From positions 62,001 through 126,000 of the forward strand of contig BGZK01000758.1 in the NCBI GenBank assembly GCA_005406025.1: a stretch of DNA of 64,000 nucleotides, read 5' to 3'. Source of the stretch: Eumeta japonica (Eukaryota; Arthropoda; Insecta; Lepidoptera; Psychidae). The position numbers were made by a program, and so were the translations under genes. Of this stretch, positions 33,737-45,367 are shown piece after piece. The notes under the pieces were generated by a model. It did no database searches. It was given only the letters and a program-made list of their open reading frames with translations, and was not told the DNA's origin. Position 1 is the stretch's first letter, and each line of letters begins with the position of its first letter.

Positions 33737-34180
33737 TATATACTATAAACAATACACCGTTTGTTTACTTAAAGGTTTCTTAGCACTAAAAAACTTTATT
33801 GCATGACCAAAAACTTATACATAGAAAACTCGACTGTGCAAAAAAAAACTACTTTCATAATTTAAACAAGCTAGATCATAAAAATATTGGCTCTTTGATA
33901 TGATCCTAACATTTAACCAAAAATAATTGAAGTCTATCCTTTATTTTATTTTCTTTTTCAATATATTGAGTCATTACTTTCATCTTACCAGTAATTAACA
34001 ATCACGATCAGAATCTTGATCGACATTAAATTTCTATTCCAGCATAAGCTGTACTTAATGCGCCATGAACTTTTTCCACAATTCTCCAATAACGCAATTG
34101 ATGTCAAAAAAAAACAGTCAAATGTGAATTCTGCTGTGTCTTTACAAATATGAAATAAAAACATATAGATGTAGAAAAAA
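33737..34180. other. AT-rich spacer
   Basis: No recognisable gene or repeat. Confidence 0.5.
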
Positions 34181-35010
34181 AACGCTTCAATCCTGACTGA
34201 AGGGAGAGCGCAATTGCACCCCCTCCCTTGTATCCTGTCATTTAGTCAAATCGACTCATCAATTCACGCTGTGAAACGTAACACCTGGACACTCGCTCAA
34301 ATGTACGTACAGCGCTTTGTCCTCAAAAATCGGCTGAAAGAATAACGAAGAGATGAGCGTTCGACAGAAAATTAACGAATGAAGCCAAAAGAAAATTAAT
34401 CATATTCTTTGCGCACGGTAAATGCAAATCTCTAACATTTCTTCTCATTTTTAATCGAATCGAATCGAAGGAAGTATGATGATCTGCGAGCGAGTTAACA
34501 CCATCGCGAAAGGAAATTGAACCTTATGACGTCAATTGTGCGGTGTTTTTTTTTTCCATTACTTAAACCTTAAAGGTCAGTTTAAGGTATCGTAAATAGT
34601 TCCGGAGAACGACAAAAAACAGAGAGCATGTTTTTATTCTCCACCACGACTCTACACAATAACGGTTATACGTGTACGAAACAAAAGCAATCACACTCCA
34701 GCGGGGCGTTTGTTTATGACAAAGAGGCCTTTCTTTTCCGCGCGCCCCCCGCCCCGCGCCCCCCTCTGGCCCGGGATGCGGATGTAAATTGCGTAGCCTC
34801 GCCCCTCCAAAAGCCGGTCGCCTGGAAACGTAAACTTTTACGCAGCCGAAACTTCCGTACTTCTGAGTACCTACGAAGCGGACTTGACACCGAATCACCT
34901 GCAGCGCCCTTTCGACGGCGCTCCTACACGAGGAGAGCGTTTGTAGGAACAAGCTTAATACGAAGTCGACGAGGAAATGACCCCGAACGGTCATGATCGT
35001 TCATCATGAT
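34181..35010. promoter_or_regulatory. GC-rich island, candidate regulatory region
   Basis: The core (34735-34990) is the first of two strongly GC-rich blocks within 2.5 kb. It has a pyrimidine-rich run (CGCGCCCCCCGCCCCGCGCC) and CCGGTCGCCTGG. Long frames on both strands (122 and 143 codons) overlap each other and have repetitive Arg/Pro composition with no domain, so neither is called. It may be a promoter or enhancer; the direction is not evident. Confidence 0.3.
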
Positions 35011-36104
35011 TCGTTCTCTTATCTCACATAAATAGAAATAAATCTCTAATATGAAAATTATTATGCATTTTAAACGTTTACGACGGCTCGTTACGTATTA
35101 TTTAGAATCTTTAATTCGTCACATAGGCCTCTCGGTTAGATATTCAATTTCGTAATTAAAATACTTCTTGTTTTCGCACACACACAAATCACGCATGCTA
35201 CGCGTGTCTCGGTATGCGTACGTCGAATAATAAGTAGAAAATAAAATCCATTACAATAAACCTTTCTACTCACAATTCTGGATAATGAATGTGTCAACAA
35301 ATAACCAAAACTTTGAATAGCGTATCGATTAGTTATACACCGATGTCGTTACATTAGTGGCAGGTACGAGTAAACTTAGAGCTATATGTTGGACGTTTTT
35401 GCTAAAAATATGAATTTCTTGTTATTCACAAGAAATTCATGAGTGTTCGCCAGAAAGCGTAAGTTTGTTTTAGATGTACAAATATCATCATCGCCAAAGG
35501 TTTTAAATCTATGATCGTTACAAACGCATTGTGCAATCATTTACGAGCTCGCAAATCACATTATCGATTAAATAATACGATGTCCGTCTTCGGCAACCGT
35601 CTCACGACAAAAATCTATGATGCATCAAAAGACTCCCCATGTCTTTTGGTAGTTTTCTGCCCTTGATAGTTTTCCACTTGTGAGGGCGTATTTTTTCGGT
35701 CTACTCTAATAATATATTATATTAAATTTTATAATACGCAGTGCCGTCGAATACAATCACTCGTAATTTAGCGAATTTGTACAAAGAAATCTTAACACGG
35801 TCAAAAAGAAAAAATTTGGACGGAAAAAAGTTCAGCATGTACTGTTACGTAAAAGCTACTTCATCGGGCCTCCGTAAACGAGCGTAATAAGCATTTTCTT
35901 GCCGATACTCCTTTGATTCGTGTACACATTTCCGCGACGAAAAAGGGTCTGCTTATTCAAATAAACATATTTTATTGGGTAATCAAAAAACAGACCTTTC
36001 ACGATATAAATGTTTTATGAAATTTATCCCTTCGATTTAATAAAGAGAGAGAAATATTTTATTCAGTTCCGGGAAGATTCTTACTTAGATATTTCCTCAA
36101 AATA
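35011..36104. other. Spacer with small hairpin
   Basis: ATGAATTTCTTGT (35410-35422) pairs perfectly with 35428-35440 across a 5-nt loop. Otherwise no gene or repeat is recognised. Confidence 0.5.
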
Positions 36105-36225
36105 TATACATATATATATATTGTGTGTGTGTGTGTGTGGGTGTATGTATATAATGCGTATTTAATATTTTTAGAAACAATTATGAAGTATATAACAGTA
36201 AAATAATATTATTATTATTATTGCT
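36105..36225. repeat. Microsatellite cluster (TA)n, (TG)n, (ATT)n
   Basis: A TA-rich tract leads into (TG)9 at 36122-36139 and a degenerate GTGTATGTAT stretch. ATT triplets follow at 36205-36222, immediately before the SINE-like unit. Confidence 0.85.
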
Positions 36226-36425
36226 CTCTCTGGAGGAGCGGTAGTTGTTCAGTCCTTAAAAATATCGCTTTTGAATCGGATAAAACGGGATTCGAATCAT
36301 TTCGGACGTTGTCATCGCGTCGGTGGCAACGGTCGGACCTTAAGGTCCAAGCCCCCCGATCCGAGATAAAAACTGCGGTAGGGGGCGCGCTCGAACCGTG
36401 GTGAAATTGAAATCTGACACGATGA
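36223..36425 (+). mobile_element. tRNA-derived SINE-like element
   Basis: TAGTTGTTCAGTCC (about 36242) resembles a polymerase III A box, and GGGATTCGAATC (36287-36298) is a good B box, about 45 bp downstream as in tRNA-type promoters. A GC-rich unrelated body (GGTCGGACCTTAAGGTCCAA, GGGGGCGCGCTCG) follows. The head cannot be assigned to a tRNA type and no second copy is visible in the window, so a decayed tRNA-like fragment is the alternative. Confidence 0.4.
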
Positions 36426-36689
36426 AAGAAATTATTTTTGCATCATTGCCATAAGATAGTGATGCCGATTCGTTTGTAAAATTAAACATCCTTTAATATT
36501 ACAATATTTATATCAATGCCGATCTATATTAAATCCAAAGATATAGATAACATATATTACATTTTAAAGAGAAAAAAGTATTTGCTCGCGTTAGCCGAGA
36601 AAAAATTAAAAGAAAAATTTTGTCTATAGCAATGCTCGACGTCACATAGAAATCGGTACTGAAAACACCAACTAATAGATTATTATGAA

Positions 36690-36960
36690 GTGACAGCAAA
36701 AAGGCTTATGGCTGAACAGTTTCCTAGGGGCGTCGGCTATCCTTCCGAACGTGTCCGTATGGTGCGCGGGGCCAGATCGATGTGGCGCGGCCGCCGATTC
36801 ATCATGCGGCGTGGGCCGCGCTCCGCCCCCACTCCCCGCTTCCGCGACCCCGAACCCCGCACCCCACACCCTTTTATGGCCAACAATTGTAATTTCGCTG
36901 AAGGATGCCACCTTTCAACTGATCGCCCTGAATTTAAACCGTTTTCATACTTAAATTACA
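36690..36960. promoter_or_regulatory. GC-rich island with CCATAAAA site
   Basis: This is the most GC-rich block of the window (36751-36870: GGCGCGGCCGCCG, CCGCGCTCCGCCCCCACTCC). It ends abruptly at CCTTTTATGGCCAACAATTG, which holds a CCATAAAA homeodomain-like site on the minus strand. Three overlapping frames are Arg/Pro-rich with no domain. CpG-rich composition suggests a promoter or regulatory element. No splice pair is visible. Confidence 0.3.
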
Positions 36961-37079
36961 ATTATCAAAACAAGGAGAATAGTTATGAACACAAGTCGCA
37001 TAAAAGAATTATGAGAATTTTCGCAATAGTATATTTTTCAGAATAACAAATTTATCTTACTAAGTTTAAAACTCATTTA

Positions 37080-37440
37080 CGAAAATTATACGTCACAGCC
37101 ACTGGACGTCCGGCGCCAGAAAAGACTGCTTCCTATATTTTCATCACGTGACGGTCCTGGGCTATCTGTAACCGATGGTGGCCAGCTACCAAGTCGGCAG
37201 TCCACTAGTGAAAGACCGTCTCACGCTGGACGTCCAGGTGGTGAACGCTGGTCTTCCTCAGTTTACTTCCCCGATGATTATTGTTTTCTACGAGCGAGGT
37301 AGCCTGCCACTGCCACTTCAACTACATCACTACATCGGCCACTTCTTCTCGGATTCTTCTGCGGACTTCCTCGTTTCATATTTTAGTCTTGCACAGAAAT
37401 CACGGGCCTGGCTTTTTCAATAAAACGTTCGGCAAATTTG
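37080..37440. other. Moderately GC-rich unique segment
   Basis: GGACGTCC occurs twice (about 37105 and 37228), with the second in GCTGGACGTCCAGG, a palindrome-like context. The frames here are not convincing; minus-strand reading gives low-complexity Arg/Ser peptides. It might be an old LINE end, but nothing confirms this. Confidence 0.25.
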
Positions 37441-38635
37441 TTCACAAGACTAACGATAAAGTACTACGTCTGGTTTACATATGTCATCAATAGCAATCCT
37501 TCTTGTATCTCATTATGAAGGTCGTTTAGATTATAAAAAAATAAGGTCTTAGTGTCAAATACTAATCTGTAAAAAAAACTCATTACTAATGTCTTTAATA
37601 AAAAAATAGGAAAATGCACATAAGGACATACACGAACATGGAAAGAAATTTTAAGAATTTAATACAATATTTGAAATTAAAGTATAAGTAAGTAATTACT
37701 CTTAATCGAAAAGTAATAATGATTACACAATCCGTTGAGTTTTTTGATTGAAGCCCTTGCCTAACGATTCCGACGAAGAGTCTAAATAAATGATGCGAGG
37801 TAAATAATACGATAAACATTAATTATTTTCGACCATCTATTTATTTTAAATTAATACAAACATGTGCTTAAAGGCAGCATCTTAAACATTTAGGACGATC
37901 AGTTTTAATAAGAAGCCATGCTTCATAGTGATTACTTATGAATACCACATACTACGGCTACACCTGCCTATTTAAATATTAGAGGTATAGTACAAAATGA
38001 TACCGCAAAATCAATGGAATTACTTTCCATGGGCGAGTTTCTATTGAACATTTGACGTGTGTGTAAATACACAAAACGGTCAATAATTTGAAAATAACTA
38101 CCATATTACTATTTATAACAATAAATTGCCATCATACTTAATAAAATGCATCGATGCAAGACAATTTGATACAAATACCAAATGTAAAGCCGAATAACGG
38201 ACACTAAAAAAAAAAAATCATTAACACATGGAATTTACATTCAAATTTGTGGAATTCGTATTCATTTTATAATTCCATAACATACTTATGATACATCTCA
38301 ATACTATCAACCACGTCATAATTATTTTCCAAAATGTATCTATAAACATCTATATTGCTTATTTTCTGTTTGATTTCTATTTTTTTTTATTACACGGCCA
38401 TGGCAACGTCAACAAGATGTTTACGACTACATAAGGAGTCAGGCCACTTATTTTGTTAAATTCCAAACGAAAAATTTTGTCGTGTTACATGCGGGTCATC
38501 ACACGCCTCGTCTAATAAATCCTCACGCTTGCGAGCATGAACATCGATCGGGCGCGGAGTGGGTCGAACCTAATAGGCTATCGATTAATCTATTGACGAC
38601 AGCGTTTTGTGTCAAGTTTGATTAATTCACCGCTG
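37441..38635. other. AT-rich spacer
   Basis: No gene, repeat or structured element recognised. Confidence 0.5.
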
Positions 38636-38876
38636 AAGGATAGCGCCCGTGCGTCCACTTCAGATCGTAGGTCTTGGACCTACGGCCCTTCACAACGGGC
38701 TAGTACGGGTTGCCGACCACCCTTACCTCATCGTGCCCTTCCGGGTACGGAGCGAATGGTTTAACTTGACTTATGATAAAAACTCATCGGTCAATTCGCC
38801 CGTGGTCAGGATCGATTCCTGCATCTTCCCGTTCCGAGGCGACGCACTTAACCACTGAGCCACTAACGCTTTTTTA
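38636..38876 (-). mobile_element. tRNA-derived SINE
   Basis: On the minus strand, starting at about 38870, TAGTGGCTCAGTGGTTAAG matches a polymerase III A box, and GGAATCGATCCTG about 40 bp on resembles a B box. A ~170 bp unrelated body follows. This head-and-body arrangement is that of a tRNA-derived SINE. The plus-strand 69-codon frame here is a shadow. No target duplication could be fixed. Confidence 0.6.
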
Positions 38877-39279
38877 ATAGCAAATATGGAATAAAAAATA
38901 AACAGTTAAGGTCTCCGATATCTAGTATTCTCCGTTTTAAAGCACAAAATGACGTGAAATTTACAACTGCAAATGTATGTACTTCCATGGCGAGAACCTA
39001 TTGTATCACAATCCACATGCGTGCACATATGGGCAGATGGTGAGATTTTTACTATTGACGAATTAAATAATGTACACCTAACAAGCTTGTAAACAGATAT
39101 CGTCGAAATAATTTGCATTGAATTTATTTTTGAATAAATAAATAAATTACTGAGCTAGATTTTTAGAATACGTGCCTCAAAAGTTAGAGAAGGAACAAAG
39201 TTAGCTACTTTAGATATCAAAGTACCATAGAGAAGAACACACTGAAATACCATTAAAATACTTTTAAATGCCTGTCGAA

Positions 39280-39542
39280 CGGCACCCCAAACAAACAAGT
39301 GCACGAAAAAAAATTTTTCATCCTTCGATTTTATCTGTGAAAAGATACCGCTAGTTTTTCCTTTAATTCTTCAACATATTTGTATGAGGGTCTAAATAAA
39401 ACATCTGTCTATATTATTTCATCAGAATCGATGAAAAATTAAGTAGAATTATAAAATGAGATATACGGACGGACGAACGACAAAACGGCGAAACCAATAA
39501 GATTTCTTTTTTTTTTGCCTTTGGTTGTGGAGCCTTAAAAAC
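39280..39542 (-). mobile_element. AGGGTTCC/GTCCGTCCGTC repeat, decayed
   Basis: Read on the minus strand it shows TTTTAAGGCTCCACAACC, GGTTTCGCCG and GTTCGTCCGTCCGTATATC, then the AT-rich body, the same order as at 29374-29740. The end near 39280 (CGAACGGCACCCC) is also seen at 46789-46803. Confidence 0.6.
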
Positions 39543-39648
39543 TAACTAACAAATACAATATAAAATTAGTGTTTGAAAAAGCAACATTAAGGAAAGACCA
39601 TTTTGGGAAACGTCACTCAAGTCCATATTATAAATATACTAGCTGTCC
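39543..39648. other. Short AT-rich spacer
   Basis: Nothing recognised between the repeat and the Helitron. Confidence 0.5.
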
Positions 39649-39838
39649 CGCCCGCTTCGCTGGGTAATTTTTATTATAAATAAAATGGTGAAGGATTTAC
39701 ACAATTCGAAAAATGAGTAGCCTAGAACCATCTACAAATCATCCCGCATCGAATGGTCCCAGTCCCATGTCTATACGTTTAGTAGTTTTTACGTGATTGG
39801 CGAACAAAGACAACCTATTTTCATTATATATGTATAGA
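39649..39838 (-). mobile_element. Non-autonomous Helitron, copy 2
   Basis: It is the inverse of copy 1: CTAG at 39649-39652 preceded by A, and TATAGA at the right end followed by T, again an AT target. The body is almost the same as copies 1 and 3, with scattered substitutions. No protein is encoded. Confidence 0.82.
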
Positions 39839-40337
39839 TAAAACGTCATTTTATTAGGCTTCATATTGATTTCGATATTACATTATTATGTGTCAGCCCG
39901 GGAATGTTACCCAAAATTACTCAAGCTAATAAACCTACAACATTAACCGATTTGTCCTAATTCTGCGAGCCGAATGAAATTCCTTGTAGCTCATGGGCGT
40001 TCCAACAATTAATTTTCACCGACCACCTTACTGAGCTGGCGGTAATTTAGCTCTCAGATTGTCTACGAATTTCAGATCCATTAGTTACTCTGGCTTTAAC
40101 AGCGCGCTATTAGAAGGTAGTTATTCATTCAATTATTGTTTACTTGAGTTGTTGTGCCAGGTCATGATTACCGACCGTAAAGGCAGACGCTCCCTTTGTA
40201 TTTTAATTGAAGAACTACGTATTCCAACACTCCACGATGGCTTACTGCGATTTCGAGGCTGTCGATGACCGCCATCGTCCCTAAACAGATAAGTTTAAGT
40301 ATTCTCTAAGACATGGAAAAGATTTTATTGACTCAAG
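39839..40337. other. Spacer
   Basis: Mixed composition. The 69-codon frame at 40059-40268 has no domain. No repeat recognised. Confidence 0.45.
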
Positions 40338-40440
40338 TTAAGAACTCATTTGTCAAATAACGAACCCGGCACCTCTTGATTTGAAGGCAACGCGCTGACA
40401 ACTCGCATGCCACTGATCGTTACGTCACCATCACCGGTAC
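40338..40440 (-). mobile_element. tRNA-like SINE remnant
   Basis: The minus strand reads GTGGCATGCGAGTTGTCAGC then GGTGCCGGGTTCG, similar to a degraded A box and B box at tRNA spacing. No body is clear, so this is a weak call. Confidence 0.3.
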
Positions 40441-41959
40441 AAGAACAAAAAAACACAATCTGTATGAATTATTTAAATGCCTAAGTTATTGAGCTTATCT
40501 TTGACATCTAACGTTTATGAAAATATTGACATGTTTAAATAATAATAATAACGTAAACTCAAGCCTATTTCTCAGAACGTTAGGTAGAGTCTACGGATTT
40601 CCACATGGACACGTCTTTGCGTATCGCTCTCGCTTCATTGACAAACATTAATCTTTTCACAAGCTCGTCAGTTTCTGTTTCTTAAAATTTGGCCCTTTTT
40701 TAATTAGCCACCAATTTGGTCTGCATAGGATTTTTAACTCAGCTCTTGCCGACCTTTCCATCACACACATTCGCCCTAAAGATATTTAAATAGCTATCAG
40801 TAAATTCCTGATTCTATTACTTAATTATGTGTAAATTTGACTCGATCCAGTTAAACTTAATGAGTTCTCAAGAACTTCTTGTGAACAGATTAAGTACGTT
40901 AACTTTAATAATCTAAACATCAAAATCTGTCACACCTTATATTACTACTTTGCCTCGCGATGGTAGATGGTTCATCACCGTCGAAAACATTTGGATGTTA
41001 ACAGTAGGGAACTGCTATCTCACTACGGCTACTGAGTGTAGTTCCCATTAAGTGTGGCGCACAAATATGTACTCGGGAAGGCGACTTTGAAGGGTTATTT
41101 TTCCGTTTACAAACCCAACTGCCGTGCCGCGTGTGCCCGCACGCCTATTTCTTGGGCCTCAGGACTATCCTTGATCGTAAGGAGAACTCCTTTTTTAATT
41201 ACTCATCGACGTTGAACTAATAAGAGAATGCGAAATGCATGACCCTAGCACATAAGCGACACAGTACATATATACTGTAGTCGAAAAAATAAATAGCGCA
41301 AACATATTCTTTGTATTTAAATACCTGTACATGCAAATTTTCATGGCGATCGTTAGAACAGCAAAGAAGTTGATGTTCTTCAGTACTATGCAGTAGCGAA
41401 CTATATCACAGCGAACAGCATAAGAACCTTCTACATGAAAAAACCGTCTAGGTGTGCCAAATTTCACAGTGATGGATCAAACGCTGTCGGAGTTTATCAA
41501 TCTCAAACACAAACACATCAACCTCCATTTATGTAGATACACATTGTAATCAATTCCCTTAGATTTAGATATGGAAGTTGTAGGCACTTTAGACGATATA
41601 AAGTAGGTATTGCGTGAGACACGGCATCGCGGCGACGCGCCGACGTACGGCGGCGGGACGCCGGAGTCGTAGTCTGCTATCATTCGCTTAATCTGGCAAC
41701 GATCTAGAAAGCTAATAGTTACAATAGACAGCACTTTCTAACACTCAACCTCGGTACTCATGATTGTCATTTTCATAAAATTAGATTAATTTCTTTCGTG
41801 ACGATTTGTATTTTATGTAAAAGTATCTTTAACATGGAGCAAATAAAATCGAAAAAATTCAGTTGAAAGATAGTTTTCAGTTCGATTTTCGAAAGTCGAG
41901 TTTTTATCAAATCAATCTATTTTGACTATTTTTAAGATGATATAATTGTATAATATGTC

Positions 41960-41961
<2 letters not shown>
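40441..41961. other. Spacer with two small GC-rich patches
   Basis: GC-rich patches at about 41095-41160 (CCGTGCCGCGTGTGCCCGCA) and 41615-41670 (GCGGCGACGCGCCGACGTAC) lie in AT-rich DNA. The frames at 41195-41467 and 41477-41734 lack domains. Either patch could be conserved regulatory DNA. Confidence 0.35.
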
Positions 41962-41962
<1 letters not shown>

Positions 41963-42029
<67 letters not shown>

Positions 42030-42084
42030 TGTGTGGAGTGAGTGTGGGAGTGTGTGTGTGGAGTGTGTGGGTGTGTGTGGAGTG
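41963..42084. repeat. Long (GT)n microsatellite
   Basis: About 32 uninterrupted GT units (41963-42027) followed by GTGTGGAGTG-type interrupted repeats to 42084. The run has strong alternating purine and pyrimidine character and is likely to be length-polymorphic. Confidence 0.95.
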
Positions 42085-43480
42085 ATTTAAATTTTGTGAA
42101 AATTTAATCTGAATCGCTATAGTACATTTTAAGAACGAACAAAAATAAAAACTTCAATTTTTTTAATAACTTTTAAGCGCCTACGCCAAGCGATACTAAA
42201 ATCCAGTCAACTCTATTTCCGAAAAAACCGTGTTGAATACTGCAGTCGGAATGAAAATTATCTGTGTGGTTCAAAGTAACTCCACTATTTGGTTCAAAGT
42301 AACTAAGTTCCAATTTTTTTTACACATCTATTACATAATTTGTATGCGAAAAGCTTCACGAAATACCGCAAAAAGATTTGTTTCAAAATAGATTCGCTTG
42401 AGGAATATCGTCGAAAGATTTGAAAAAAATATATTTTATCCAAATAACTTTGAAATTTGTAATTTAAATAGATTTTTGGAATCTGTCAAATATTAAAAAA
42501 ATTTAATAACTGGAATCAGTATTTTGTATATTATAATGGAGCTATGTTACGGTTAATATTTTTAATATAAACTTGAATAATGATCTCAGTTCCAATCCCG
42601 TTCTTAATTTTAATATCACTTCCTCTGTTGTCAGCAAAGATCAACAATGGAACCGATTATGTTGTCAATCCTGATCTCGACTTAGGATCCTAGTTTTATA
42701 TTGTAATCCTGCTCTCTTATTGCAATCCCGTCCTCAATTTGTATTCTGATCAAATCGTTCCATGGGAATGCTTATCAGGATAAAATAATCATGAACCATT
42801 CACCACCATATCATGCACGAAATGCTATTTGTGTTATTATTAAAACAAAACGTGCGTACAATGTCCAAAAATTTTTTTGTAACTAACCAAGCACGGCTAC
42901 AACACCGAGTCATCAAATTATTATAGTAATATAATGTTTAAAAACGAAAATTCTTATTTCAATGCCCCATAATAATAATCTTCTTATACTTGTCTGTATT
43001 TAAATATGAACATAATGCAAGAATTTGACGAGCCAAAAAATTGTTGTAAGTTGAATATTCATTAAAATGATTTTACACTACGCTACTAATGTGACACGCA
43101 GTAGCACAAGTGTTAAATGTAGGCAAATAGGCGGAAGAACTTAAATATTATGTTAAATTGAATAGCTCGCGTCTCTTCTATTACACATACAGTTTCGTAG
43201 CATTCGCGAATCTAGTCTCACCGAAAGCTGAATACCGAGAGCTAGGGTGTTTAATAACAAAAAATGTTTCATTATCATTTTACATTATGGAATAAATTGT
43301 AATTTTTGTACTATACACTACATAAACAAAAGTACGCGTCGACAACCCTACATAAAGGGCACCGTAAATTTAAATTAAACTAACTATCGACAAGGCCTTT
43401 GGTAACTAAGCCTCGGTAATCACGTTTGAGTAAACATCAGACACCAGAGTTTCGTACTTCAACTCAACGCAAATTATAAT
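42085..43480. other. AT-rich spacer with degenerate AATCC repeats
   Basis: GGTTCAAAGTAACT is duplicated in tandem (about 42269-42305). From 42590 to 42735 the motif CAATCC(T/C)G(A/T)(T/C)CTC or its variants recur four or five times with irregular spacing, and again near 43572. This may be a decayed repeat array; no gene is seen. Confidence 0.4.
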
Positions 43481-43530
43481 AGACTAGATTTTGCCTGTGA
43501 CTACGTCCGCGTGAACGTAAAAAAGCACAG
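43481..43530 (-). mobile_element. Helitron 3' end fragment
   Basis: ACTAGATTTTGCCTGTGACT then ACGTCCGCGTG is a variant of the common lepidopteran Helitron terminus (reverse complement of CGCGGACG...AAAAGCTAGT). Only the end is preserved. A similar plus-strand fragment lies at 53738-53770. Confidence 0.5.
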
Positions 43531-43789
43531 TGTATACCAAATGAAGTTTCAATCTCTCTCTTGATTTCGCTCAATTCCAATCCTGGCCTCGATGTAGATC
43601 CTGTACCGGTTTAATACATTAAAATAATATTAAAATCATCATCGTTATCTCTAAGGTTTCACTTATTATTTCACCTGTTTTTTTTATAACAGTTATATTA
43701 AAGTTTATAAATTAAGTGTAAAAGGACTGGTTCATGAAATACAAATGAATATAAATCTGTAATTTGAAAACTCAATCAGGTTATTTTCT
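43531..43789. other. AT-rich spacer
   Basis: Nothing recognised apart from one AATCCTGGCCTCGA motif like those at 42590-42735. Confidence 0.45.
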
Positions 43790-44080
43790 AACAACGAACA
43801 GCTGCATCACTCAGCGTTCTAGGGCTCTCTCGGGCACTGAATTTAAAATTAGACCTGTCGACCGGGAGTCCATCTAGCTTAGCTCGCTCTGCAACACGTT
43901 TCTGCACTTAACGGAGACCGTTACATGTCCGATGCTCGTCTCTCCGTTCTAAATTGGACCAGACGTAAGCTGACGTTCTGAAGTTATTTAGAACTATGGC
44001 GGCCGAGGCTGACACGCACGCGCATCGTTTGCCTCGTGTTATCTTATTTTTACACGACTACGGCGAAGCAAAGTAAGGAT
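43790..44080. promoter_or_regulatory. GC-richer island
   Basis: A sustained rise in G+C (GACCTGTCGACCGGGAGTCC, GAGACCGTTACATGTCCGAT, ATGGCGGCCGAGGCTGACAC) with no open frame and no repeat counterpart in the window. Candidate conserved non-coding sequence. Confidence 0.25.
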
Positions 44081-44118
44081 AATGAATTCCACATTCTATC
44101 GTTGCATTTATTACTGCA

Positions 44119-44318
44119 CTAGCTGTCCCGCCCGCTTCGCTGGGTAATTTTTATTATAAATAAAATGGCAAAGGATTTACAGAATTCGAAAAATGAGTAG
44201 CCTAGAACCATCTACAAATTATTCCGCATCAAATGGTCTCAGTTCCATGTCTATACGTTTAGTAGTTTTTACGTGATTGGCGAACAAAGACAACCTATTT
44301 TCATTATATATGTATAGA
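44119..44318 (-). mobile_element. Non-autonomous Helitron, copy 3
   Basis: CTAG at 44119-44122 preceded by A, and TATAGA ending at 44318 followed by T. Sequence is nearly the same as copies 1 and 2. It inserted just beside a GC-richer island. Confidence 0.82.
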
Positions 44319-45329
44319 TAGATGCTGGATCGTAGCTCAAAAGCTACTGAACTGATTTTAACAAATAACGTGTCATTTAATTTGTCTTTAACCCAAGACT
44401 GTTATATGTTAAATTTTTCAAACTAAAGATCAATGAAGGCTGCCGCGACATGGAAATATATAATACAATCAAATATGCTACCGTATTGAGTTCAGTATAA
44501 TTCGAATCCCTGCAAAATAATTTTAGTTTTTTACAATTTATTATGTAAGTGACATAGAATAGTTATACCTAAAGCTAGATAGATACAAAAGATACAAGGT
44601 ACATTAATGCGCTGCCTAGTAATGTACGTATAAAATTCGATTAGTCGATGAACACGCCAGATGATACTGAAGATAATTGTAAATATAAACTGGAATTTGG
44701 TGATATAAAATTTAAATATAAAGGCTACAAGTATGCATGCAAGCAAAGTATGAATTGCTACAAGTTATTGATTGATCCCAAAACTTTTTTTTGAAAAACA
44801 ACGAATCATTTAAAGCTTAAAAGAAAACTAGTGATGCTGATCAACGTATTCTACATTTGTAACAATGTTAGTGTATTTTTTTAATGTTTTGAGATTTTAG
44901 AAAATGTCATAAAAGGCAATCGATTTTTTGTGTGATTCACGAAGAATGTGAAAAGAGTGATAAAGTACGTGCACAAATTCCAAGGATGTATTTTCGAACG
45001 ACCGATAGTAATTTAGGAAAAAATATTTTTTCTAACGACAAGTATGTGTTTATTATTAAGTCATGCAAAAGCAATCAAAGGATTACTTATCATTTATCTA
45101 GATTCCAGAAAACTGATAAACAGTCTTCACAATAACAATTTGTTAACAAAATCGATTCAACTACGAATTTTGCATCATTCAAGTAAACAAAATCATCAAC
45201 ATGGCCGTATCAGTGATTGTACTACTTAATGAACTCCATAAAGTCTCCTACACGTTTTGCTTACAAAAAATGCAATGTATAACGAACTCTTATATATCTA
45301 CTTATAAGTAGATATACAAGATATATCTA

Positions 45330-45367
45330 TACAGCAATGTAGAAAATATATTTTCTACATTGCTGTA
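45330..45367. repeat. Perfect 38-nt palindrome
   Basis: The 19-nt half TACAGCAATGTAGAAAATA is followed directly by its exact complement, with no spacer. CAGCAATGCAGAAAATGTA lies just downstream (45373-45391) as a diverged direct copy, and another palindrome (ATCTACTTATAAGTAGAT) lies at 45297-45314. Confidence 0.9.

Noticed and set aside
34563..34996. 143-codon (-) and 122-codon (+) frames in a GC-rich island
   Set aside because: They overlap on opposite strands, have biased Arg/Pro/Gly composition, and show no recognisable family. GC-rich DNA lacks stops by chance.
36672..37046. Three overlapping frames up to 118 codons
   Set aside because: Mutually incompatible, composition-driven, and no domain or splice signals.
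38649..38858. 69-codon plus-strand frame
   Set aside because: It is the antisense shadow of a tRNA-derived SINE.
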